Below, in pieces: positions 32,984-46,700 of a stretch of DNA of 64,000 nucleotides. The stretch is from contig CM062381.1 of the NCBI GenBank assembly GCA_031310005.1, forward strand, positions 2,356,001-2,420,000. Reading direction: 5' to 3'. Origin of the DNA: Dactylellina haptotyla (taxonomy: Eukaryota > Ascomycota > Orbiliomycetes > Orbiliales > Orbiliaceae). The first letter of the stretch is position 1. Each line of letters begins with the position of its first letter. A model generated the notes under the pieces. It saw nothing but the letters and a program-made list of their open reading frames with translations. It had not been told where the DNA came from and ran no database searches. The translations under genes and the position numbers were made by a program.

Positions 32984-35960
32984 ATGGCCGATCCGGAGGA
33001 AGACTACTCCTCCTTGCCTCTCACTGAGCGTGCTACTCACAAGGTAAGCTCCCCCTTCGATCTACCTTTTAAAAACTGCTAAACACCATCTTTTCGTAGA
33101 TTTGGAAGGTTCGCAAACAAGCATACGAGGATCTAACCAAAGAATTTGAAAAATCCGGCTCCGAAACTGACGCCTGTTTTCGTCCATGGTTGAACGATGC
33201 CTCTATATGGAAAGGGATTGTTGCCGACTCAAATGTTGCGGCACAACAAGAAGGCATCAACTGTCTGTAGGTTGCCACCCACCTGTGATATCTTAAACCA
33301 ACAGGTCCTCGATTTGTGCTTACCTGTAAACTAGGCATGCTTTCTTGCAGTTTGGCGGCCCGAACGCTGGCTCACGGTACGTCCAAATTTCCCGCCCTGC
33401 CCCCAATATTTCCCCGATATCCTAACCTAGATATTTTAATTCATGAAGGTCGCGGTCATATACCATCCCCTCACTTGCTGAGAAAGGAATCGTGTCTGCA
33501 AAAGCGGCAACAAAGTCAAGATCGATCGATGTCATACTGTTATACATCGAATTGGATACACCATCCCCCGTCATTGACGATTTGATTCCGTTCCTATCAC
33601 ATAAAATGCCAAAGGTAGTTGCGGCGACAACAAATGTATTGTGCACTATTTACCGAGAATTCGGTGCCAAAACAGTCAATCCAAAACCTGTTTTGCAATT
33701 CTTACCAAAGCTTTTCGCGCATGGTGACAAGAATGTTCGTGCCGAAACTGTGAATCTCACCGTCGAGCTTTATAAATGGCTAAAGGATGGCATGAAACCT
33801 ATGTTCTTCAATGACCTAAAACCTGTACAACAGAAAGAGCTGGAAGAGGCTTTTGAGAAGGTCAAAAGCGAGACTGCAAAGCAAACCCGGTTGCTACGCT
33901 CTCAGCAAGCGGCGTTAGCCGATTCTTCCCCAGCAGATGAAGAGGACGATGCTGAGGCGGACCCTGACGGGGAAACGGATACCTTTGATCTGTTTGAACC
34001 TGTTGAAATCTCGAGTAAGATCCCAAAAGAATTCTGGGAACAAATCAATTCGACAAAATGGAAAGATCGAAAGGAGAGCCTAGATGTGCTCCACGGAATA
34101 GTTAACGTCCCTCGGATCAAAGAGGAAGACTTCAGTGAGCTCATACGAGCTCTTGCAAAGAGCATGAAAGACGCAAATATCACAGTCGTGATTGTTGCTG
34201 CAAATTGTGTCGAATGCCTGGCGAAAGGTCTCCGAGGCTGGTTTGCTAAATATCGCACAGTTATATTCCTCCCGATAGCAGAACGCCTCAAAGAGAAAAA
34301 GCAAACGGTATCAGATGCACTCGGTGTCGCTTTGGATGGAATATTTAGCTCTGTAGGTCCCAAGATCTAACGAACGAACGAACGACATTTATCTTGTTTC
34401 CAGTTACTAATAACTCACCCATAAAGACATCGCTTACAGATATTCTCGACGACACAATGGAGCTCTTAAAACATAAGAACCCACAGGTTAAACTAGAGTC
34501 ATTACGCTTCTTGATTCGTTGCCTGAAGACGACTAGGACAGCACCTTCAAAATCTGAAGTCAAAGTGATTTCGGATATCGTGACTAAATTGCTAGCTGAT
34601 ACATTAGAGGCAACTCGTACAGCAGCTGCAGAGGCTATGGGAACAATAATGAAGATTATGGGAGAGCGAGCGATGAATCCTTTCTTGGACGGACTCGATG
34701 ATATTCGCAAGGCGAAAATCAAAGAGTTTTTCGAAATAGCCCAGGTTAAAGCAAAAGATAAACCGCCGGCACTGGTTGTCAACAGCGCTACTGGCGTAGC
34801 CCCAAAACCACCAATTAAAAAGAAGACTGCTGTGAGAAATACAAGCTCTCAACTAACAGGTACACGTTCAAGCTCATCTGCCGTGAGCCGTGGTCCGCCG
34901 GAGGAAATATCCAGCCCGTCCAAGAAACCCCCTACTCTTTCCAAGCAGCCTCCTACAAAATCTCAGACGTCTAAACTCGGGAAACGGCCACAATTGCCCC
35001 CTGCAATAGCTTCACCAACTCGACCAACCACGCAAACAGAGGATCCAATAGCGCCCGTGTCAAAATTCGGGCTGGGGCCCCGAGGTGGGCTTACTGCGAG
35101 AACTCTACAAGCCCCTCAAGGTAGTTCCCGCTCAGTTGAAGGGCCTAAACTGACAGATTCTATCATCTCCTCAGCTGAAAAGGCAGAACTAGAACGCCTT
35201 AGACTTGAAAAAGAAACTTGGGCCACTGAGACTGTGGGATATCGTGGGGAGAAGGAAAAGCTGCTGCAAGAACTTAGTGACATAAGATTACAAGTAAGCA
35301 TTTCGAGTACCCGATATTCATTGCATATATTTGGTTTGGGTATAGCATATTAGATGTCCCTTTCTTACCACCTCTTTAAAAACCACCTAGAATGCACAGT
35401 TGATAGAGGAACACACCCGTGACGTTCTGTCTATTAAAGCCAAAGAGACGCAACTCCTTCGATTGCGGTCCGACCTCCAAACGGCCGAAGAAAATCTCGA
35501 AAAGAGACAAAGGGAGATCGACAGACTCAAGCGGGAGCTAACTCGGTTTAGCCGAGCGAGTTCACCTGCTGCTTCAGAGTTTGTAGACACATTGTCACAA
35601 GACTCGTTTGGTGGATATCCTCGAGATCGAATAGCAAGTGCTTCTGGTATTCCAAATTCCGGTGATCATAGCCAGAGAATGAGTGCACTTTCAAGACCCC
35701 GCAATCGGACCAGTCTCGCAGGGAATTATGGTCTCGATGACTCTTCGAGCGCGTATCCCCGCGAGAGTGTCCGAAGCCCAGTTTCGGAATCCGGGGTTAA
35801 TAAGGAGAGGTCGCAGCAGCAAAAAATTGATGGCGAGATACGTCCCGGAGATCCTGCAGATCCTAATGAGAATTGGAAGAGGGCGGCTCAAGTAACGTCA
35901 CAGCTCAAGATGCGAATCGAGCAGATGAAGGCTCGGCAGCATATGCGAGGAGTTTCGTAG
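32984..35960 (+). CDS. STU2: XMAP215/Stu2/Alp14 family microtubule polymerase
   Basis: Six exons: 32984-33043, 33100-33266, 33335-33376, 33449-34352, 34427-35293 and 35391-35960, encoding 869 residues. Known role: a TOG-domain polymerase at microtubule plus ends, spindle poles and kinetochores (alpA in Aspergillus). TOG1 spans about 1-240 (MADPEEDYSSLPLTERATHK; IWKVRKQAYEDLTKEFEKSG). TOG2 spans about 280-520 (EFWEQINSTKWKDRKESLDV). A Ser/Pro/Lys-rich basic linker (about 530-640) and a C-terminal coiled coil (about 645-760) follow, so it is the two-TOG fungal form. The 42-nt exon 3 was placed by homology: it gives HAFLQFGGPNAGSR and uses the CTAG acceptor at 33334, although a later TGCAG looks stronger but breaks the frame. 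Intron 4 (34353-34426) contains an AACG tandem run. Confidence 0.92.
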
Positions 35961-36410
35961 GCAGCAAAAGCGTTTCTTTTTCTTTCTTTCTTTCTTGCCT
36001 TGTGGGGTTTCGGCAATTATTTCCGGGACAGCCTCGAACTGTAACTCGCTTGGATAGAACAATAATCTATCGGCTAGGTCTCACCATACCTTTTCTTTCT
36101 ACTTTTCTCCTCTAAGACACCATTGATGAACTGATTATAATAGGAATATTGTCACTATTGTTATCGTATGCTTGTCTATAACTATTTGTTGTTGAGCCGC
36201 CGAGTCTCCCTATACGCGGACCACATCTGACTCTATATCATCAGCTTCCCACCCCATTGTCATAATAATACCGGGATCAAGACTAGTATAAATAATGATT
36301 GTTTGATATTTCAGAGGCTTCTTCGGGAACTGGTTAAAAAACAAATTCTTAAGTACAAATTATTATTTTCATTAGCGATGGTAGCGTAATTCTGAATTCT
36401 AAAAGCGAAC
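35961..36410. other. Convergent 3' flanks, STU2 and UTP14
   Basis: 450 bp of AT-rich DNA between converging genes. It begins with a CTTT-rich stretch after the STU2 stop. No gene was recognised. Confidence 0.5.
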
Positions 36411-38337
36411 TTAATCAGTTCGTGATAATGGTGCTATGGCTCTACCGGTCCTAATGACAATCTTCGGCGCCACCAATTCTTGGTGTGCTTGTTTAGGCGC
36501 CCATTCTTGTCCGATTGGAAAACGGAGCGATCGTTCGTATTGCTCGTTCGTTTCAAATGGATACGGAAGACCTGTTGCCAAGTACTTACTTCCCTATCAA
36601 CAATAAAGAGGTTAGCTATAGTTATCAATTAATTCTTTAAGAATCAAAATGCTACCTTTTTGGAAGTTTTGTGATTGAAAACAACTTTCTCGGTCTTCGA
36701 ATCACCCCTTTGGAGCGTAAGAATTGGCTTTTTCTTTTTGTTTGGTTGTAGCATATGGTGTTTTGTAGTGCTCCAATCACCCCAACCAGGTATATTTCCG
36801 GGTTCCTTTGGGTGTTCATAAGGTACTCGAGACTGTGGGTCACTGTTCATTTCTCGGAGAACGTTGTCACCAGCGAATGCACGAGTGAGCAAAGCAGGTT
36901 TCTCCGATAGATTTGATTGGCTTCCAGTTGGCACTGGTAACAGACTCTTGTTCACAGGTCCAGTTGCGTTATTGAAAGCTATATGACCCGTATGAAGTTT
37001 ACTTTGGCTAAGCACAGATTTGGAGAGCTGCTGTAGCTCCAGCTCTCCAGCTTGGGTGTCTTTACGAATATTCTGGGTATCTTGACGTAACCAAGGATTT
37101 ATGTTCCTGATCGAGTTGTCGGGTTCGGAAAAGGGGCAAGAGATCTCTTCCACAGATGGAGTTGCATTGATGTTCTTGTCACTTTTTTCTGCAATAGCAT
37201 CGTCTAGTGGTGTCCTCGGGCCTATGGCGTCATGGAATAGCCGCCGGCCAGAAAGCATCTTATGTACTGTCGCACTTTCGGCGAAAGATGCCTTCAGCAA
37301 CTTGCGTTTTTCAGCCTGTTGCATGAATTTCATATCTGGCAGAGTACACTTAGAGGAGAACTCCATCCCTGGATTCTCAGAAATGTATCCTTCTTTTCTT
37401 TGCGGCGGACTTCCCTCTTCATCTGACACTAGATCGGCTGCATCTGCATCTTCCTGCCGGGTTGCCTTGCGAGCGTCTTTCTTCAAGATTCGCCTGTAGG
37501 ATTTTGATTTTATTCTCTTGGTTCGTTTCGCTTTTGCCTCCTTCCTCAGCAGTAGTTCTCTTTCCATTCTTAGATGCGCTGTCTTCGTGCGTGCATCTAT
37601 AGTGCTGACCTTTTGCGACGTGACAGAGCTTTGCTTCATCAATGACGGTTCCTGAACTAGCGCGGCAAGACATAAAGCTTTAGATATCTTGCTTTCTAGA
37701 CTGGATTGAGGCTGTGCGCTCGGCTTGTATTTTTGAGTGATTGCAAGGGCTGCCTTATTGACTGAGGAGTTTGGGTTTGGGAGCGGGAGCGGGAAAATGA
37801 TTTGCTCCGCATCTCGCAAAGATTTAACGGTATCAGACCAACTTTGGAGAGTCTGTTTTGTGGTATTATATGCCTCCTGCCGGCCGATTTGGGCCTGGAC
37901 AACATCGGGAATGGGAGCCTCCAGCTTTGTGGGGGCTGTTTTGATAGGAGAGTCGGTTTGTGACGTGTCTAGCAAGTCCTTTAAAGATGTTCGTATCCTG
38001 CTGTTAGACGTAACAGCTGCGAGATCTGCGAGATCTAGCTTATCCCCACCATACTCTGGTCGGTCGGGTTCGATGATGGACAACGCTCCGCGTTTTCTCT
38101 TCCTCCGACTAGACACTGCCGTAGAGAATGCAGCAACCTCTCTACGTAGCAGAAAGGACGCTCTTTCTAGTTCGTCCGGGTGTTTGTGAGACCTAGCATT
38201 TTAGAGCTGTATGGATGAAAAAACGACGTACCCTCCGATTGCGAAACCGTATTTGCTTGAATATACGCTAGGTTTGTGTCTAAGTCGGTAGAACTCTGAC
38301 AATTGAAGGCTTTGGCCTTTCCGACAGGTTTTGACAT
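36411..38337 (-). CDS. UTP14: U3 small nucleolar RNA-associated protein UTP14
   Basis: Three exons, 38267-38337, 36656-38192 and 36411-36593, encoding 596 residues. Known role: a nucleolar SSU-processome component that activates the helicase Dhr1 during 18S rRNA maturation. Family blocks seen are RQEAYNTTKQTLQSWSDTVK, RMERELLLRKEAKAKRTKRI, KSKSYRRILKKDARKA, NPWLRQDTQN and PGWGDWS. After the last intron (36594-36655) comes YLATGLPYPFETNEQYERSL and GQEWAPKQAHQEL. The protein is clearly shorter than the usual 800-950 residues because the acidic N-terminal region is nearly absent. The first exon (MSKPVGKAKAFN...) is the weakest part. I used a GTATAT donor at 38266 (74-nt intron), since the nearer GTACGT would give a 39-nt intron and a frameshift. 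Confidence 0.85.
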
Positions 38338-40762
38338 GAATGCAAAATTAAGTAGTGTCCTCGAGGTCACGGTTAATAGATATGAAGAAAGATACGTAAA
38401 TTCCTAGGTTCCGTAACGATATATCGATCGTAGTAGCGGGTGGCAGGGTATACGGGTAAGAAGTTAGGATAGGTAAATGGGCGTCTATGCAGTAAAAATT
38501 TAATCAATTACTTAAGTAATTAATTTTAATTTTTTTTTAGACCAGAATGGATACTTAAAATAAGTATTTTGTTGGGGTCAATCGCATGACCCAGACGGAA
38601 AAAACATATCCAGCAAGCTGCACAAATCCAACACACAACACATAAGTGAGTTACTACTCACTTTCATTCTTCTATCTTTTTTATTTGGAGATATCTACTC
38701 TAATACTAAGAAGAAGAAGTTGCAGGGCCGACTCAAACAAGCCCAGCACGCGGTTTTATTTTCGGACCAAAGTCCTTATTTACAATAGCAAGCTCGGGGG
38801 GACGAGGAGATCAGGTTCGAATCCCAAGACCTATCGCCATATTTATGCTCCTCATACGCTCATTCTAGCAAATGGCTAATCCGTGTTCTAGTTAATTCAT
38901 TGATGGGTACTAATTCTTGTTCTTAAAATCAATCCTCTGCTTTTTTTAGATGTTATTAGATAAATTGATACTATTTTATTGCCCAATAGCTCAGGCCGTT
39001 CTTCTTCGTTGAACTCTCGAGAGTCTTTCTCTAGACCTAAAAAATTGCTTCTATTTTCTCTTTCAATTCAGCCGATCTTAGCCTGAATAACATACTCATA
39101 CACAGAATACGGTAGGGAGTTTTGGAGAGTTCTCCATGAGTAGCCTGGCTCGCGGGAGTAGCCCAATGGAAATAGGTCTGTAGCGTAATATGCTTTGGCT
39201 CGTAGGGTAAGGGTGCCAGTATTACAGGCATATTTTAAGAAAACTAGGAGAAAACGAGAAATAGCGTGCCACTACCAAACTAGATTGCGTCGCGTTGAGA
39301 ATGGTAATTAGGATCACGGATGACTACTACGTTCTATCCCAAGCTAACACCATAACTCACGCGCCCCATAAATTGCGCAGTAGTCAAACCTAAAGCATGA
39401 GCCAACAAAGTCCTATTAAATCACAAAAATAAATTGGCCAAGCCAGTGTATAGGCAACGGATGCTTGTGATACCTATAATATTGATACGCCTGTACGACC
39501 TACACTAAGGACCCTGTCAGCCTCACGGAAATGGTGTCGATAAGACATTGGCAGTCGAACCAGCTGGTGGTTTTCTGGTGTCGGGTAGGGGAATTTAAAT
39601 TGCAAGGTTTATCCCGCATTGCGATCGGTCAGTAAAAACGTCGAACATGTTGGCCAGGCGATAAATTGAAATTTGATCAGGAGGAACGTGTGAGTTGCAG
39701 ACTGTTGATACGATCAATATTACATCTAGGCCATAAGATTGAATTGTAGGTTTAGTTCGAACCCAGGGTAAGTGCGATACGGATGAGCCAGAAATAATAA
39801 TAGCTCAAGTACTAGGCATTTCCGGTCTAACAGTGCTAAGTTATCGCTACCACTCTAGCTTGAGCTTTCTTGCTCTGTTGAATAAATAGAGAAAATATAC
39901 GCGTTGCAAAGTTGCAGTTCTTGTATGCCTAGGCTCGTTGCCAGACGCTAGTGTTTAGTCTCCGTGCTCAATTGATCAATGCAATGAGATCATAGAAATT
40001 ACGTCACGACAAGCGCGTTGCTACCGGTATCCCAGCACATCCCTCCACTTGAGAAGAGACAGATCTGCCGAACCACTAACAATTTTTAAGATGGATCCAG
40101 TTTTATTTCAGCAGATTTAGTCAACTTCAGTGTAAATAGCAGTGCATGCTTGGCTCACTCGGAACCTTTCTATATCTATTGATTAAAGGTTCTATACATC
40201 CTACAGGTTTCCTTCGGTTCTCCCCGATATCTCGACTACCAGCAGAGCAAACAGTCACCTGTACAGCTTCGTTTGCCTATATTCAAGCTCGCTTGCTCAA
40301 AAAGCGGCCGGGGCATTAGTATCATTGCTAGACGCTGCCAGGGTATCTTCGTAAATTGCATGTCATCACTCTTCATGTGAAGCGAAGGCCAGCGATCCAC
40401 TTGTGTTGATAGGACGACCTGTCGATACCAAACACACCATATATACCAACCACACACCCACCAACAATCGCCGGGACTTACCTAAGGTGCAAGCTCATAG
40501 TGGGGAAGAAACTCCGAGCCGGTTCCCGATACTCCCTTGCAGCCAAAATCCAGAATTCACACTTTCAAAGCCCCCTATCTAGATATAGGTAGTCCTCACG
40601 CCCTTAAATTTCAACCCGCTCGAAAACCCTGTTGCTGGCTCGGCTGCGAGTGTCATCACACAATCGTGCCTCTTCGCTCCTGTTGGCGAAGAAGCGGTTC
40701 TCTACATACTTGAGTGCACTTGTATCGACGACTCCATCGCGCCGCGCGTGTCCTATAGCAAG
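38338..40762. other. Intergenic region between UTP14 and VPS13
   Basis: 2.4 kb between divergent genes, longer than most spacers here. It is AT-rich around 38500-38560, with short microhomologies but no terminal repeats or coding frames that I can recognise. A perfect Pol III B-box-like word (GGTTCGAATCC) lies at 38814-38824, but no tRNA folds around it. The last few hundred bases are richer in C and probably belong to the VPS13 promoter. Confidence 0.5.
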
Positions 40763-43700
40763 ATGTTGGAGGGACTGGTCGCAACTCTTCTCAACCGTTT
40801 TTTAGGAATGTAAGCTTCCCCTAAAACGCGACACCAGATGGTGAATTACCATACTAATCGTAATAGGTACATTCGAAACTTCGATCCGAAGCAGCTAAAC
40901 ATCGGTATCTGGAGGTATTATAGTTTACTTACCCTAAAAATGAAAAGAAATTCCCTATTGGCCAAAACAAGGGTGTAATTTACCTTAACTGAAACTATTT
41001 TAGTGGCGATGTGCAACTTCGGGATCTCGAACTAAGGAAAGAGGTTCTGTCGCCGTTTCTCTGAATATTGAAGATAATATCGCTGATAGACTATTTCTCT
41101 CAAGGCCTTGGATCAAATGAAACTTCCACTCAACGTTTCTGAGGGTCATCTGGGACGTCTAACACTTCAGTATGTTTATTCACATGTCTCTGATTTACCC
41201 TTCGCGTAAAGAAATATATAGTCTTACAATACCTCTAGAATTCCATGGAGCAATCTGAAGAACAAACCAGTAAAAGTTACAATTGAAGACGTTTTTCTAC
41301 TTGCCACCCCGAAGCAGGACTCCGAGGTATGAAAGGTATAGACCGAGCCGCCACTTTTTAATTGTAACTAAATACGGTTTATTACTAGTACGATGAAGAG
41401 GACGAAGAGCGGCGGCGCCAGACGCTCAAGCAAGAAAAACTGGAAAGTGCGGAATTGGTTCATGAGAGAACCACATCGGGACTATCAGAGGAAGAGCAAC
41501 AGAAGCACCAGTCTTTTACAGAATCTTTAGTCACAAAGGTACCACGACGAGCCATACTTCCCAGTAAATGAACTTACGCACTAAACAAGATTATATAGAT
41601 TGTTGACAATCTTCAAGTCACAATTAAAAATATACACATCCGCTACGAAGACTCAATTTCCACGCCAGGTGTAAGTAGAACAGCGAAATGGAACGAGGAA
41701 ATCACTCTTAGAAAATGGAGTAAATATTATGACATAGCTGAATTTTTGCTTATTTCTTTATTAGCACCCTTTTGCCCTTGGATTTACCTTAGAAGAGTTT
41801 TCAGCAGTTTCAACAAATGAGAATTGGCTACCAATATTCATTCAGGGAAACGTAGCTGTCACTCACAAACTCGGCAAGCTCAGCTCTCTCGCAATATATT
41901 GGAACACAGATACCACACTCATTGGGGATGGCCCACATGAGGACGTTCTCAAGGAATTTCCTCGTCTAATCGCAAAGTGTAACCAACCCTCTGAAAGTCA
42001 GCAGTTTGTGCTTAAACCTGTCAGTGGCGAGGCAAGGCTTGAGCTATGTAAAACACCATCGCATGAGACCCCAAAACTAAAGGCACGGACGCTATTCGAT
42101 GAGATTGGGTTTGTGCTTGATGAGCACCAATACCGGGATGCTCTGATGTTGATCGATTTATTTCATTTTTATATCCGCCACCAACAATACAAGAAACTTC
42201 GACCAAAGATGCCATTGAAAGAAAACACGAAAGCTTGGTTCAATTTCGCCATTACAGCGGTTCTCAGCGAGATACACGAGAAGAACAAGAAATGGACCTG
42301 GGCATATTTCAAAGAAAGGAGAGATGATAGGCTTCAATACATTCGTCTCTTCAAAAAAAAGAAAAAATCAGAAACTCTTTCTCCCAATGAAACCGATGAA
42401 ATCAAACTACTTGAATGGAAACTCTCCTACGAAGATCTAAGATTTTATCGCTCTTTAGCCCGCAACCAACTACGAAAAGAGAGAGCAGTTGTAAAGAAAC
42501 CACAGGAACAGCAACCTCAAGGATGGTTTTCTTGGGCCTGGGGTACTTCAACAGCAGATAGCGGCGCCGAGGCTGCTGATGATGCTACCATGACTGAGCA
42601 ACAAAGACAGGAATTGTATGATGCGATTGATTGGGATGAGAAAAAGTTATTGGCCGAAAGTATAGACTTGCCTCGCGACTCGGTCAAAATGGAACTTGAA
42701 GCTAGTCTCCAGACCGGGAGCTTCACCCTCAAGCGCGGCCCTCACAATGCGGACACAACAGACATTGTTTCGTTGCTATTTGACGACTTTAAAGCTGCGT
42801 TTGTGCAACGTCCCGATTCATTCTTGACAGAAACTAGCCTGGGGGGACTACGTGTTTATGACGGAACAACTCCGGGGTCGCTATATCCACAGATCGTCAG
42901 AGTTAAACAAGGAGAGGAAAGTTACCAACTACATCATCCAAGTTTAGAAGAAGCCCGTTTTAAAGATGGGAACGCTTTTTTCCATGCAACCTTCGAACGG
43001 AACCCCTTGGATGAGAGCGCGGACTCAGCAATAACAGCAAAATTGCGTAGCATGGAAGTAATATATAACCCGCGGTTCTTAGAAGAGATATATCGATTTT
43101 TTAAACCCCCGGAACGTCATATGGAATCAATCGGTGCATTAATGGAATCTGCGGGTGCAACGGTCGAGGCTGTGAGACAACAAACCAGGGCTGGTCTCGA
43201 ATTCGCTCTAGAGGAGCATAAGACGATAAATGCTAAACTGGATCTCCAGGCGCCACTTCTAGTCATCCCAGAGGATGTTACAACTGCAGCCACCAATTGT
43301 CTAATAATCGATGCAGGCCACGTCAGTCTTATAAGTGATCTGGTACAAAAAGACGCTGTGCAAGAGATTCAGTCGAAGCAAAGCGCTCAATATACCGAGG
43401 CAGATTACGAAAAGCTCGAGTCGCTTATGTACGACAAGTTCCTGCTCCAGCTACAATCAACACAGATCTTAATTGGCCCCTCAGTCGATGAAACAGTAGC
43501 ACATTTACAGGAAGACGATGACGCCCGGCAATTACGGATTGTCGACCGAATAAATATCGATTTTAAAGTAGAGATATCTATTTTACCGAAGGCTCCAAAT
43601 CTAACGAAGTTTCGAGTTTCCGGACACATGCCCGTGCTGCATGTGAGTGTCTCTGACAAAAAGTACAAAACATTGATGGGGATTATAGATGTTGCCATTC

Positions 43701-46700
43701 CAAGGTTTGGGGATAACGAGGTTGACAAGAAAACGGTTCCCGACACTGCTACCACAAAAACAATCAAGCAAAGAAATAACAGTGCGCGGCGTGATTCAAA
43801 GTTTCGGTTTTCTGCCCAAGAACAATCGTTATTAATTCTAGAAGAAGAAGAAACAGATGATAGTAGCCAAGACGAAGATCATTATATTGAAGCTTCTGAA
43901 GGACAGTTATCGGTATGAGTAACCCATTCGGTGTTTTCGTCACGTGCTAAAACCCGCTACTAGGATGCTCCCAAGTTCCAGCAGAAGACATTCGAACTCA
44001 GATTTAAAGTCGATCGTCTTCAAGGTTCTCTGTTCAAAGCGGAGTCTCGTACCGATTTTTTGGACCGCCCTTTAACAGAACTTGTCGCAGATGGCTTCAT
44101 GTTGAACTTTTACGTTCGACCTTACGATATCGTTGCCGATGTTGTTCTTAAAACATTGAACCTGGAGGACCAAATTGACAAAGACCCATCACCTCACTTC
44201 AGAAGCATCGTAACTTCAGAGGTTTCTGAGGAAGACAACAAAAGTTTGGTCCATGTTAAATATGTCAAAGTCAACAAAAGTTCCCCCGAGTATATGACTA
44301 TATACGAGGGAATCGACACCAACATTGATGTCTCTATATCGACTGTGAATGTCATTGTCACGCGGACAACGTTACTGACTCTATTGGATTTTGTTGTCAC
44401 AACGTTCACAAACCAAGAGGGAAGTCAGTCTCGGAAAAATGAAAATGTTCCAGAAGTGGAACCAGGGCTCGAAGTAAAGCCTCCGCAAAAATACGATCTT
44501 GAATACAGTCCAGATAAGATGCGGGTTAAAATTGACTTGTCTACTATTGCCCTAATTTTAAACAATGATGGGCTGCGGTTGGCTACTTTAAGTCTTGCAT
44601 CTGCGGATGTTGGTATCTTCTTGATGGGTAAAACCATGCGGATAGGTGCGAGATTGGGAAACTTTTCCCTTTTAGATGACATCAACGAGGGCGCAGGAAT
44701 GGACTCAGAATTACGACAACTCGTAACAGTCGATGGTAATAACCTAGCAGATTTCCGATACGAAACCTTCGACCCAGAACATCCTGGAACATATCCTGGC
44801 TATGATACATCCATATACCTGAAATCTGGATCAGTTAGAGTAAACTTTGTGGAGGAACCTTTTCGCAAAATTGTAAACTTTATGGTTAAATTTGGTCGAA
44901 TGCAGGCTCTTTTCAATGCTGCAAGACAGGCAGCAATGAATCAAGCAAGTCAAATGCAAGACCGGGTAAACAGAATCCAGTTTGATATAACTATCCAAAC
45001 CCCAATCATCACATTCCCCAGAGCCCCACGAGATGATAGAATCGGAAGAGATACGATTACCGCATTTTTAGGTGAAATATACGCATCAAATAAGTTCTCA
45101 CCTTTAGACGACTCGGAAAGCTCTTTGATTGCCAACGAGATCAATGTGGGTATCCGAAAGGTTAAATTAATATCAGCACTCCATTTTACAACAGAGGTCG
45201 TTGAAAAACTCGAGATGATAAATAAAATTGACCTCGGATTCAGGATCAGCTACCTCGAACATCAAGAAAACCTAGAGCGACCGGATATAGAGGTAAATAT
45301 TATGATATCCATTATTAGACACACACTCTAACGAGCAGACAAATAGATTCAAGGCTCGATGTCTGACTTGAAAATGCAACTCTCACAAAGTCAGCTCCAA
45401 ATTCTTTTAGACTTGAGTCGCTCTATTCCTGGTGTTTTCGTTGGTGAGCCAGAGGAATCCGAACCCTACACTGTTGAATCGGTTCACACTACGGATATTT
45501 CTTCATACGGTCCTTCCGTACAAGCTGGCGATGCTTCAGAGGGCAAAATTCTTAGCCCAGCATCTAATCTCTACCCAGAGCTATCCGTTACCTCGGGTAC
45601 ATGGACGCAAATGGACCTCATTTTAGCTATGGGAGACATAAGTCTGGAGCTGTTGCTTTGCTCACCTTCAGAACCTATTCATGACGTGCCAGCCGCCAGT
45701 CTCTCAAAGTTTTCTCTGAACAAGACAAGGATCAAACTTCGAATGATGAGCGACGGATCCCTGGAATCCGAAATTTTGATTAAATCGTTTACCATCAATG
45801 ATAGCCGCCGCAAGGAAACAAATAAATATCGCAAAATAATGTCGTCTACGATTACTGATGGCTCTCAGTTCATGGCTAGTATTACGATATCAGGTCAAGC
45901 TGAACGACATCTGATAGCCATGCTTACTATCGACAGTCCACGTATAATATTTGCACTAGATTATCTATTCGCTCTCAAAGATTTCATTACAACAGGTATT
46001 GGGATGGACGAGGAAACCCCAGGAGAGCAGATTTTTTCAAGCACGGAAGGCTCCAGCGCAGACGATACGTCTTCGGAATCTAACGATCAGTTCAATATAA
46101 ACAAGCGTCAGACTGAGGCCCTACCTTCCAATGCCATGCCCGGGAAAACGTCAAATCAATTATCGACATCATTTAGAGTCAATATAGTTGATGCACAAGT
46201 CATCCTCATAGCACATCCTGAGAGCAGTAGCTCAGAAGCTATAGTTTTAGGAACGAAACAAGTTCTCCTAGCGCAACAGCATGCATTGACATTAGAAGTA
46301 AGCAAGGTGGGAATGTTTCTTTGCAGAATGGATAGATTCGAAACGACCAGATTGCGAATTCTAGATGATTTTGGGGCTAAAGCTTCCATGGAAACCCGCC
46401 CAGTTGGTGCTGGCCAGACAGTAACATCGGTGTCTGTAAACATCGAACCACTTGTTTTGAGAGTATCACTTCGAGACATCATGCTAGCTATGCAAATTGT
46501 GTCAAGGGCATCCGAGCTCTCTGGAACTCCGAATATACAGGAGCAAAGTGACTTACCGAAGCAGATCCAAGCAGGTAGCACTAACAGTTCAAGCATTTTG
46601 AAGAAAACCGCCACAGGGAGGTCATCTATCTCAAAAGCCCAAGCGGAGTCTAGCGGATCAACCCCTAGTAACTCTGCGGCTGATAATCCAGTCTTAACTT

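Noticed and set aside
38814-38824. Perfect tRNA B-box word GGTTCGAATCC, with an A-box-like TAGCAAGCTCGG at 38786-38797
   Set aside because: The T-stem does not pair, the box spacing is too short for a tRNA, and no acceptor stem or anticodon arm can be drawn. It is probably chance, or a very decayed Pol III element.
38338-40762. Possible decayed transposable element between UTP14 and VPS13
   Set aside because: No terminal repeats, target-site duplication or coding remnants could be found by eye; a repeat-library search would be needed.
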